This document shows positions 22,358 through 29,987 of a stretch of 37,256 nt of DNA, piece after piece. The translations under genes and the position numbers were made by a program. Source of the DNA: JBCCEJ01 sp039030335 (GTDB lineage Bacteria; Pseudomonadota; Gammaproteobacteria; HK1). Within the stretch, counting starts at the first letter, position 1, and the number at the start of each line of letters is the position of its first letter. Location of the stretch: contig JBCCEJ010000056.1 in NCBI GenBank assembly GCA_039030335.1, positions 1 through 37,256 on the forward strand, given 5' to 3'. The notes beneath the pieces were generated by a model that did no database searches, was not told the origin of the DNA, and was given only the letters and a program-made list of their open reading frames with translations.

Positions 22358-23095
22358 TCAGCGATCGACGATAAGTCTGGTTCCGGTTTTCCGAGCGAAC
22401 AGACGGAGTTTTTCAGGCTGCACCGACAGCGGGAGCGTGGTCTGGCCGAACTCGAAATTCGCCTGCGTCTTGATCGAGCGATTGTGCCAGGCGCTGAAGT
22501 TCTCGATCATGACCCACGACTGCCGGCCGAAACTGTAGCCGCACTTGTAACCTGCAACGACCCGTTTCTCCGATGCCGACTTCATGTCAGTCCAGGTTTT
22601 TGGTGGCGTGCTGACGCCAGCCTTTTTCAGTGCGTCATTGTTTTACCAAAGCACCGGTGTTGACGAGTTGAACGGCATCTACAGCAGTTCACCGTCGGGC
22701 GCCTGGTAGTAGCTGATTACGGCTGGAAGAAGGATCGATTTGTCGAATTTCCCGCCCGCGCCTTTCGTGATGTGTTCTACGGGGTAGATCGCGCCCTTGG
22801 CGGCCATCATCGTGGCAGTTCCGACCTCGAAAAGCTGGACGATGTGTGGCTGCTTCCTGGCCCGGAACGCTGCGATCGCAGCCAGCATGGTCTCCGTGTC
22901 GTTGCCTTTGTACGCCGGCACTACCTTGTAGTCGGATTGAGTCGCGTTGAAATTGGCGGCGAGCTTGTTCACGCGCCCACCGTTGATGCCACCCATGGGG
23001 TGCCACCACTGAACCTCAGTTGCCGCCCAAGATGCCGAGGTGGCAACAAGAGCCATCGTCGCCGCACTGACCAACAGGCTTTTCTACAAGGTCAT
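22358..23095 (-). pseudogene. UgpB-like ABC transporter substrate-binding protein, broken by three in-frame stops and 3'-truncated
   Basis: Read in one frame from ATG 23095 (GGGAGAAA upstream), the sequence encodes a signal-peptide-like start, VQWWHPMGG, NATQSDYKVVPAYKGN, EVGTATMMAAKGAIYPV, MPFNSSTPVL, NNDALKKAG and IENFSAWHN. These match the glycerol-3-phosphate-binding protein UgpB in order and with no frame change. Three stops interrupt it: TAG at 23084-23086 (codon 4), TAG at 22679-22681 (before MPFNSS) and TAA at 22643-22645 (where the family has a tyrosine, in VLWYN-type text). After the FSAWHN segment, similarity fades and the frame ends at 22358, well short of the usual ~430 residues. 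No ugpA, E or C homologue is adjacent. The point nonsense mutations with frame retained suggest fairly recent decay. Confidence 0.85.
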
Positions 23096-23440
23096 TCGCT
23101 TTCTCCCTCGCGGCTGCGTCGGCCCTGCAACAAGCGGCTTGGCATCCGCCCTTGTTTATGGTTCCGCTCCGCCTACGTGTGTCCGGGACCGGAATGTCAC
23201 CATCACCAGACCACGTCCGCGCGCTGGCACCCAACCGGGTAGCAGAGGAAAAACGATGGTGTCGGGCATCCGGGCGGCTCGAAGGTTTCGATCTCGCAGG
23301 AGAGTGGCGCAGTCCTCGGAACCGGGTTCCCGTCGTCGTAGGCTGGATCTTCAAAAGGTGTTGCCCGGCGAGTTCATGCCCGCGAATATGCGCTTCGTAA
23401 GAGCTTGCATTGCAAGGCGGATCTGCGAGATGGATGGCAA
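23096..23440. other. 345-base intergenic region between decayed ugpB-like gene and enolase-superfamily gene
   Basis: The region separates two divergent frames, so it presumably held promoters for both. I see no gene with family similarity, no strong terminator and no repeat. A longer frame crosses it in several phases, but translations are Arg/Ser-rich and look non-coding. Confidence 0.45.
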
Positions 23441-24544
23441 ATGAAGATAGTTGATGTGACCACACGCCGTTATCGTGGCGAGAGTGCCAATGATTATTCA
23501 GGCGAAGTGCTAATCGTCGACGTGGCTGTCGAAGACGGTCCGGACGGTATGGGCTTCGCGATGGGCGTGTCTGCTGCGGCCGGACTCATCGAGGCGATGA
23601 TCCGCACTGTGCTGGCGCCCGCCGTGCAGGGTGCGGATCCGCTGCTGACGAGCGACCTTTGGAATCAGATGTATTCGGTGGCCGCACCCCGGCGGGGGGG
23701 TGATGGCTATATGCGCGATGCCATTGCCGCAATCGACTTCGCGTTGTGGGATATCAAGGGTAAAGCCCTGGATGTCCCGGTTTCCCGTCTGTTCGGGTCG
23801 CATCGGGAAATGATCCCGACGTATGCGAACTGCGCCCATCATCTGCCGCCGGACGCACTCGCGGAGCGCGCGTTACAAGACGTCCAGGCAGGACATCGGG
23901 CACTCAAAGTCCGCGGCACGCGCTCGTTTGTCACACTCGCGGAAGCGACCGCGCGAGTGGCCGCGGTACGTGAAGCCATCGGGCCCGACGTGCTACTGAT
24001 GGTCGACGTCAACGGCTCCTGGGACGCCGACACCGCAATCCAACAGCTCAAAGCCTGGGAACGATACGATGTCTACTGGCTGGAAGAGCCCGTGCCGCCC
24101 GACGATATCGCCGGCTACAAGCGCGTTCGCGAACGCAGCGGCTCAACCTATATCGTCGGCGGCGAACAACACGTTGGTCTCGCCGAGCACCGGCAACTGA
24201 TCGAACAGGGCGCGGTGGACATCCTGCAACCGAACGCAGTGATGACGGGTGGGATCACAGATTTCCTGAAGATCCATGCCTTCGCGAGCGCTCACAGTAT
24301 CCCGGTCAGCCCGTGGAACCTGCAGATGGTTCATCTTCATATGGCCGCAGGATTACCAAATGTGAAATGGCTCGAGTACTTCATGCCGGACAACGCATTG
24401 CTCAAGTTCCAGACGAACCTGTTCTCGGGGCCGGTGATTGAAGAGCTGAAGACCGACGAAGGCGTGTTTCTGGCCGCCCCCAGCGCGCCTGGGCTTGGTC
24501 TGCAACTTGATCCAGAGGTCGCAGAAGCCAGTCTCGTGCGCTAG
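23441..24544 (+). CDS. Enolase-superfamily protein (mandelate racemase/muconate lactonising group) with altered acid-base residues
   Basis: The 367-residue protein has the N-terminal capping domain and the TIM barrel of the family. The three Mg ligands are intact: D189 (MVDVNG), E215 (WLEEP) and E242 (GGEQ). The acid-base residues of mandelate racemase are not: the second lysine of KxK is arginine (K156-V-R158), the aspartate of the His-Asp dyad is N265 (QPNAVMTGG) and the histidine position is W292 (VSPWNLQ). It may use another base or have a different reaction. The start at ATG 23441 follows family length, although the frame runs to 23405 and the Shine-Dalgarno is weak. The divergent ugpB-like gene is broken. 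The substrate is unknown and the alignment to mandelate racemase was made from memory. Confidence 0.85.
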   Translation: MKIVDVTTRRYRGESANDYSGEVLIVDVAVEDGPDGMGFAMGVSAAAGLIEAMIRTVLAPAVQGADPLLTSDLWNQMYSVAAPRRGGDGYMRDAIAAIDFALWDIKGKALDVPVSRLFGSHREMIPTYANCAHHLPPDALAERALQDVQAGHRALKVRGTRSFVTLAEATARVAAVREAIGPDVLLMVDVNGSWDADTAIQQLKAWERYDVYWLEEPVPPDDIAGYKRVRERSGSTYIVGGEQHVGLAEHRQLIEQGAVDILQPNAVMTGGITDFLKIHAFASAHSIPVSPWNLQMVHLHMAAGLPNVKWLEYFMPDNALLKFQTNLFSGPVIEELKTDEGVFLAAPSAPGLGLQLDPEVAEASLVR

Positions 24545-24713
24545 GTGCGCTGCGCGTCCCGAACCGTCCGCTCTCATTTGCCCACAGCTGCAGCCAGGCG
24601 AACTTCGCACCGGGTCAGATGGTGCGCCCGGAACAAGTTGCGCGTGTGGCGGCTCCGCTTGCGACACGTATCGGCATTCTTTTGGCGCGTCATTACGACA
24701 TGTCCGGGCCTGC

Positions 24714-24932
24714 TCAACCCCTGGGGCCAGCACCCAACGACGCCAATACGTCGTATAGCTCGGCCTCGGTCATGTCGATGTGTTCCACAACCCGGCCATA
24801 CAGCATGACGGTGGGCACCATTTCCCGTCCAAGTTCCTTGCGCGCTTTGTGCAACTCGTAGAGTACGACGCGCTGTCGGCGCGTCAGGCCGTCGCGCACA
24901 TCCGGTAGATTGTCGTAGTCTTCCGTAGTCAT
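24714..24932 (-). CDS. Conserved-looking 72-residue hypothetical protein
   Basis: The product has a balanced composition with two predicted amphipathic helices (RRQRVVLYELHKARKELGRE and VVEHIDMTEAELYDVLASLG) and a central MVPTVMLYG segment. It looks like a true small helical protein and I recall similar short proteins in gammaproteobacteria, but I can name no family. The ATG at 24932 lacks a clear Shine-Dalgarno sequence. It is divergent from the MBL-fold operon (84 bases apart). Confidence 0.6.
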   Translation of the reverse strand: MTTEDYDNLPDVRDGLTRRQRVVLYELHKARKELGREMVPTVMLYGRVVEHIDMTEAELYDVLASLGAGPRG

Positions 24933-25016
24933 GACGTGGTGTTCGCATGAATGGCTGCGCGGCAGTTTACCCGGTCATCGTCTACGCCGTGTGAGATCAG
25001 AGTTGGGAGGATTAGA

Positions 25017-25916
25017 GTGAGCAAGCTGGACAGCGGATTACAGTCGTGGCGGCAATCGAGCAACCACAACCGTATGATCGAGATGCAGGACGGCCCGGCG
25101 CTGACGGCCGATCCGAAGGCGCCTGGTGATGTCGAGATGGCGTACTACGGCAGCTCGGCGTTTCGTATCACGACACCGCTTGGACTGACGCTGATGGTCG
25201 ACCCATGGCGGAACCTCCCGACCGGAAAGTGGGACTGGTACTACGGCGATTTTCCTCCGGTCGCGGTCGACATCGGGGTTTCCAGTCACGCGCATTTCGA
25301 CCACGATGCGCTGCATCGGCTCGATGCGCACATGCTGCTCGACCGCATCATTGGCACGTGGCAGTTCGCAGATTTGCGTATCCATGGGATCGCTGACAAG
25401 CACGCCACCGATTCAAGCGCGGCGACGTACGACTTCAAGCAGATCATCCGTGAGATGAACGGCATCGACATCACGCCTCCGGACAACCCGCGGTCGTGGG
25501 ACCACTGCCTGCTGCTGATCGAGACCGGAGGATTGCGCATCGTGCACTGGGGTGACAACCGGCACAACCCGCCACTCGATCTCTGGGAGCGCCTGGGCCA
25601 CGTCGATGTCCTGCTGATACCGGTAGACGAGTCGCGACACGTGATGGGGTACGACATGGTCGACGAGGTGATCGATCGCGTGGCTCCCCATATCGTCATT
25701 CCGCACCACTACTACATCTACGGTCTTACGCAGCGCCAGAGCACCCTGCTGCCGGCTGATGAGTGGGTAGAGTCGAGGCCGCATCTGCGCCTGCCAGGGC
25801 CTGACCAAGTCTATAATCGCGCGAAGCTCGAAGGTCTGGACCGCATGGTGCATTACTTTGCCGACCACGTGGCGTTTGATGTTCCGGCGTGGCGCGAGGC
25901 GGTAGCCAATGAGTGA
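25017..25916 (+). CDS. MBL-fold metal-dependent hydrolase (UlaG-like)
   Basis: The 299-residue protein carries the metallo-beta-lactamase signature SSHAHFDHDAL with H91-x-H93-x-D95-H96, plus later elements (VHWGDN with a metal-binding aspartate region, and IPHHYYIYG). The fold and the early YYGSSAFRI segment suggest the UlaG-like subgroup of hydrolases. I choose GTG 25017 because GGGAGG lies six bases upstream. An extension to 24951 is possible but lacks support. The stop overlaps the start of the ureohydrolase by eight bases, so it is the first gene of a coupled three-gene operon. Substrate unknown. A lactonase, phosphodiesterase or amide hydrolase are all possible. Confidence 0.87.
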   Translation: MSKLDSGLQSWRQSSNHNRMIEMQDGPALTADPKAPGDVEMAYYGSSAFRITTPLGLTLMVDPWRNLPTGKWDWYYGDFPPVAVDIGVSSHAHFDHDALHRLDAHMLLDRIIGTWQFADLRIHGIADKHATDSSAATYDFKQIIREMNGIDITPPDNPRSWDHCLLLIETGGLRIVHWGDNRHNPPLDLWERLGHVDVLLIPVDESRHVMGYDMVDEVIDRVAPHIVIPHHYYIYGLTQRQSTLLPADEWVESRPHLRLPGPDQVYNRAKLEGLDRMVHYFADHVAFDVPAWREAVANE

Positions 25917-26913
25917 CGCAACTGAAGACGCGGTTCCCGAAGCGCGGCTCAAGGCCTACGGCGAACGCTATATACCGCGCTATTCCGGCGTGGCGACGTT
26001 CATGCGCAGGCCGCTTCGGGAAGAGCCGGAGACGTGGCAGGGAATCGACATTGGATTGCTGGGCGTGCCGTTCGATGGCGGAGTCACGAACCGCGCCGGC
26101 CCACGTCACGGGCCAAGAGCACTTCGCGAGCAGTCGACCTTGATGGGTGCGGTCAACTACCAGACTGGGGTGCGTCCGTTTGATGCTCTGATGGTTGCTG
26201 ACCTCGGTGACGTGTACATCGAGGGCGTTTACGCGCTGAACGATGCGATCGCGCAGATCGAAGCGCACTACGCGCGCGTGCTGGCGGCCGGCATCCGCCC
26301 GCTTTCGGCCGGCGGCGACCACTCGATTACGCTGCCCATCATGCGTGCACTTCGGGCCCATCATGGTGAGCCGGTCGGTATGGTGCATTTCGATGCGCAC
26401 TGCGATACCGGCCCGGAGCTCTTCGGGCATCAGCATCATCACGGCGGGCCGTTTCGAATCGCCGTCGAAGAAGGCTGCCTGGACCCCGAGCGCACCATCC
26501 AGATTGGCATCCGTGGGCCGACCGAACCGCTGTGGGAATTCAGCTACGAATCCGGCATGACCGTAGTACACATCCACGAACTCTACGAGATGGGTATTGC
26601 CGAGTGCATGCGTAAGGCGCGCGAGATCGTGGGCGACGGACCGGTGTACGTCAGCTTCGATGTCGACGGCCTGGATCCGGTCTACGCGCCGGGCACCGGA
26701 ACCCCCGAGGTAGGCGGCTTCACGACCTTCGAAGCGCAGGCCATGTTGCGTCGACTGACGGGCCTGAACGTCGTCGCGGCCGACGTGGTCGAGGTGTCGC
26801 CGCCGTTCGACGTGGGTGGTCTGACCGCCCTCCATGGCGCACAGATGCTGTTCGAACTGCTCTGTGTCATGGCGGCCGACGACCAGTGTATCCAGGGGCA
26901 TCAGCTCGATTGA
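25909..26913 (+). CDS. Ureohydrolase of the agmatinase/guanidinobutyrase family
   Basis: The 334-residue protein has the complete binuclear Mn site: H138 (GGDHS), D162, H164 and D166 (FDAHCD), D251 and D253 (SFDVDGLDP). Family members cleave urea from guanidino compounds such as agmatine, guanidinobutyrate or guanidinopropionate, or act on guanidine itself. The N-terminal extension (YGERYIPRYSGVATFMRRP) and GHQHHHGG are compatible with guanidino-acid hydrolases, but the substrate cannot be fixed by eye. The ATG is eight bases inside the MBL gene, with GAGG upstream. The stop overlaps the TTG of the HAD gene. All three genes are therefore translationally coupled. Confidence 0.9.
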   Translation: MSDATEDAVPEARLKAYGERYIPRYSGVATFMRRPLREEPETWQGIDIGLLGVPFDGGVTNRAGPRHGPRALREQSTLMGAVNYQTGVRPFDALMVADLGDVYIEGVYALNDAIAQIEAHYARVLAAGIRPLSAGGDHSITLPIMRALRAHHGEPVGMVHFDAHCDTGPELFGHQHHHGGPFRIAVEEGCLDPERTIQIGIRGPTEPLWEFSYESGMTVVHIHELYEMGIAECMRKAREIVGDGPVYVSFDVDGLDPVYAPGTGTPEVGGFTTFEAQAMLRRLTGLNVVAADVVEVSPPFDVGGLTALHGAQMLFELLCVMAADDQCIQGHQLD

Positions 26914-27560
26914 ATATTCTGCTCGACCTGGATGGAACACTGACCGACCCGTACGACGGCATCGCAGCCTCAATTCATCATGCCATGGCCGCGCTCGGCG
27001 AGCCGCTGCCACCTGATATCGATCTCGGTCCGTGTATCGGGCCGCCGCTCGACCGCAGTTTTGCCGCGTTTCTCGAGACCGATGATGAGGTGCGCATTCA
27101 GGCCGCAATCGATGCCTACCGCGAACACTTTCCGGACGTCATGACGTCCGGAAACCGGCTCTACGACGGCGTGCACGACGTGATGCAAGCGCTCACGGAC
27201 GACGGGCATCAACTGTTTCTCGCGACGTCGAAACCGCTCGTGTACGCCGTCGAGATCATCGACCACTTCGGCCTGACGCCGATGTTCGAAGGTCTCTACG
27301 GTAGCGAGCTGAACGGCGAACGTTCCGACAAGGCGGATCTCATCGCCTACCTGCTGCTGGCCGAAGATCTGGCGCCTGATGAAACCTTGATGGTCGGCGA
27401 TCGCGAGCACGACGTCGCTGGCGCGTTCGCCGCTGGTGTGTCGTGCGCCGGTGTACTATGGGGATACGGAAGCCGCGAAGAGCTGTTGAATGCCGGTGCT
27501 GACTGGCTGCTCGAGCATCCGGCCGAACTGGCCGAGCTGGACTGGTTGTACGAGTCCTGA
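26910..27560 (+). CDS. HAD-superfamily phosphatase (phosphoglycolate phosphatase-like)
   Basis: The product carries HAD motif I LLDLDGTLTD (D6 and D8 nucleophile pair), motif II ATSKPL and motif IV VGDREHDVAGA. The cap region after residue 15 is of the alpha-helical C1 type, as in phosphoglycolate phosphatase and GmhB/Gph relatives. I choose TTG 26910, which overlaps the ureohydrolase stop (TTGA), because it gives the standard M-x-I-L-x-D-L-D-G-T start. A GTG at 26886 is an alternative. The result is 216 residues. The operon context with a ureohydrolase and an MBL-fold hydrolase does not indicate a particular phosphate ester. Confidence 0.86.
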   Translation: MNILLDLDGTLTDPYDGIAASIHHAMAALGEPLPPDIDLGPCIGPPLDRSFAAFLETDDEVRIQAAIDAYREHFPDVMTSGNRLYDGVHDVMQALTDDGHQLFLATSKPLVYAVEIIDHFGLTPMFEGLYGSELNGERSDKADLIAYLLLAEDLAPDETLMVGDREHDVAGAFAAGVSCAGVLWGYGSREELLNAGADWLLEHPAELAELDWLYES

Positions 27561-27602
27561 TTCGGCCCGCAGCAAGCCACACCAGCGGAGCAAATAGCTG
27601 AC

Positions 27603-28769
27603 ATGAAACTCACGCCTGAAATCGCTGCATTCCACGACGAAATGACTGCCTGGCGCCGTGATATACACGCGCACCCCGAACTCGGATTCGAAGAACATCG
27701 AACCTCTGAATTTGTTGCGGGCAAACTGCGCGAATACGGTTTGGAGGTGTACACCGGCATCGGCAACACCGGCGTCGTCGGCGTGCTGAGAGTGGGTAAT
27801 GCAACCCGCTCGGTGGGATTGCGCGCAGACATGGATGCCCTGCCGATCCACGAAATCAACGAGTTTGAGTATCGAAGCCAGTACGATGGCAAGATGCACG
27901 CGTGCGGGCACGACGGGCACACGACGATGCTGCTCGGGGCAGCGCGCTACCTGGCCCAGACACGCAACTTCGAAGGGCAGGTGGTGTTTATTTTCCAACC
28001 CGCCGAAGAAGGCATCGGTGGCGCGCAGGCCATGATCAAAGACGGCCTTTTCCAGCAGTTTCCATGCGATGCCGTGTTCGGCATGCACAACCGCCCGAAT
28101 CTGCCGGTGGGCGAGTTTGCCGTGCGCGCCGGGACTATGATGGCCGGCGGCGGCTTCTTTGATATCGACATTACTGGTCGAGGCTCACACGGTGCGCGCC
28201 CTGAGGTGAGCGTTGATCCGATAGTCGTGAGCGCCCAGATTGTCGGCGCACTGCAAACCATCGTGTCGAGAAACAAGCGGGCGCTCGATGGTGCGGTCGT
28301 ATCGGTCACACAGATGCACGCCGGTGATGCGTATAACGTCATTCCGCAAACCGCACGTCTTTCCGGCACTGCCCGGGCATTTTCGAAAGATGTGATGGCG
28401 CTGATCGAAGAACGCATGCGGCTCATCGCCGACAGCACGGCCCGCGCGTTTGGTGCGACCTGCGAAGTGGACTTTCGCAACATCTTCGCGCCCACGGTCA
28501 ACGACGCGACCGAAGCGGAATGTGCGGCCGGTATCTGCACGGAACTGGTCGGAGCGGAGTCGGTTGAACGCAATCCGCCGCTCATCATGGCGTCTGAGGA
28601 TTTCTCTTTCATGCTCGATGAGGTACCCGGCTGCTATATCAATATCGGCAACGGTGAGGGTAACGAAGTGCACCATCCGGGCTACGATTTCAACGACGAG
28701 ATTCTGCCGCTTGGCGCGAGTTTCTTTGCTCAGCTCGTTGAATCGCGTTTCGCCCGCGAGTCGTCATGA
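27603..28769 (+). CDS. M20-family amidohydrolase (hippurate hydrolase/N-acyl-amino-acid type)
   Basis: This family uses two zinc or related ions to cleave N-acyl amino acids. The 388 residues show the ligands C101 and H103 (HACGHDGHT), E135-E136 (PAEEG), H162 and H358 (HHPGYDFND), and the dimerisation domain between. The closest signatures (IHAHPELGFEE, GNTGVVGVL, GLRADMDALP) are those of HipO/AmhX-type aminoacylases and hippurate hydrolases, which release glycine and benzoate from hippurate. The ATG has GGAG twelve bases upstream. The stop overlaps the CoA transferase start (ATGA). The substrate could equally be another N-acyl amino acid or an indole-acetyl conjugate. Confidence 0.88.
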   Translation: MKLTPEIAAFHDEMTAWRRDIHAHPELGFEEHRTSEFVAGKLREYGLEVYTGIGNTGVVGVLRVGNATRSVGLRADMDALPIHEINEFEYRSQYDGKMHACGHDGHTTMLLGAARYLAQTRNFEGQVVFIFQPAEEGIGGAQAMIKDGLFQQFPCDAVFGMHNRPNLPVGEFAVRAGTMMAGGGFFDIDITGRGSHGARPEVSVDPIVVSAQIVGALQTIVSRNKRALDGAVVSVTQMHAGDAYNVIPQTARLSGTARAFSKDVMALIEERMRLIADSTARAFGATCEVDFRNIFAPTVNDATEAECAAGICTELVGAESVERNPPLIMASEDFSFMLDEVPGCYINIGNGEGNEVHHPGYDFNDEILPLGASFFAQLVESRFARESS

Positions 28770-29974
28770 GCGCGTTCGCGGTGGCGTCGTCGGACGAGCG
28801 TGCATTCAGCGGCTTGCGGGTCGTCGATCTCTCACAGGGGGTGGCCGGGCCGCACTGCGGCATGCTGTTTGCGCAACACGGAGCAGACGTCATCAAGGTA
28901 GAGCCGACCGGCGGCGACTGGGGACGCGCGATCGGGCTTCGACACGGCGATTTTTGCGCCTATAACATCGCTTTCAACCTTGGCAAGCGTAGTCTCGCGA
29001 TCGACTTGAAAAGCCCTGACGGTCATGCGGCAGTCCGGCAACTGATGACCGAAGCCGATGTTGTCATCGAAAACTATCGGCCGGGTGTGCTGGCGCGGTT
29101 CGAACTCGACTACGCCCATCTCAAGGAGGTCAATCCCGACGTCGTATTCGTCTCGGTCACGGGTTACGGTCAGACCGGTCCGCGCTCGGGCCTGCCGGCC
29201 ACCGATTCGATCCTCCAGTCTTTCTCGGGGCTGATGACGGCGAACAAGGACGCGCGCGGCATGCCGCAGCGCGTCGGCGTGCTGGTCATTGATGTAGTGA
29301 CCGGGCTCTACGGTTTTCAGGGCGCGGCGACGGCGCTTTACAAGCGGGCCATGCGCGGTGGGGGCCGGCATGTGCAGGTGAGTTTGATGGAGTCCATCGG
29401 CGCCGTGCAGGCGGCGAAAATGATCGAGTTTCATCTGGAAGGGCCGGAAGGGCAAAAGCCGGGTGTACCGGTTGGCACGTTTCAGACCGCGGACGGTTTC
29501 ATCACGGTTAACGCGCGTCGCGACAATCACTTCCTGTCGCTGTGCAAGATTCTGGAACTCGACGGCCTCGAGCAGGACGAGCGTTACCAGGATATGGCCA
29601 TGCGCGCCGATCACGAAGAGTCGCTGATGGCCGTGCTGAGTGAGCGTATCGCGAAGTTGCAGACTGCACCGTTTGCCGCCGCGTTGCAGGAGCACGACAT
29701 CCTGCACGCGACCGTGAACGACTATCAGGGTTATTTTGACGACCCGCACGTAGCTGACTCAGGCGTCGTCCAGTGGGCCCGGCACGCTGACGTCGGTGAT
29801 GTTCCGCTGCACGAGATCCCCGGCATGCCGCTGACGCGCGACGGACATCTGCTGTGCAGCCCCGGGCTCGGCCAGCACAGCGCTGACGTGCTTCGTGAAG
29901 TTGGGTGGACTGACGCCGCCATCGACGCAGCCGTGGCGGCCGGCCAGGTCGTCGTCGGCCCGCCCGCTGCCTGA
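28766..29974 (+). CDS. CaiB/BaiF-family (class III) CoA transferase
   Basis: Class III CoA transferases move CoA from a thioester donor to a free acid. The 402 residues show GLRVVDLSQGVAGP, KVEPTGGDWGR, SLAIDLKSPDG, VSVTGYGQTGP and the catalytic aspartate D147 (ATDSILQSFSG), all in the expected order. The start overlaps the M20 stop (ATGA), so the pair is translationally coupled: an amide is cleaved and the released acid may then be activated. The MFS transporter follows 13 bases later, and these three genes likely form one transcript. The acid and donor are unknown. Family relatives act on succinyl-CoA, formyl-CoA or carnitine-type donors. Confidence 0.9.
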   Translation: MSAFAVASSDERAFSGLRVVDLSQGVAGPHCGMLFAQHGADVIKVEPTGGDWGRAIGLRHGDFCAYNIAFNLGKRSLAIDLKSPDGHAAVRQLMTEADVVIENYRPGVLARFELDYAHLKEVNPDVVFVSVTGYGQTGPRSGLPATDSILQSFSGLMTANKDARGMPQRVGVLVIDVVTGLYGFQGAATALYKRAMRGGGRHVQVSLMESIGAVQAAKMIEFHLEGPEGQKPGVPVGTFQTADGFITVNARRDNHFLSLCKILELDGLEQDERYQDMAMRADHEESLMAVLSERIAKLQTAPFAAALQEHDILHATVNDYQGYFDDPHVADSGVVQWARHADVGDVPLHEIPGMPLTRDGHLLCSPGLGQHSADVLREVGWTDAAIDAAVAAGQVVVGPPAA

Positions 29975-29987
29975 TATCTGAACCACC

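Noticed and set aside
25726..27108. A 460-codon minus-strand open frame over the ureohydrolase operon
   Set aside because: It is antisense to three genes with full motifs, and its translation is Arg/His-rich as expected from GC-rich shadow frames.
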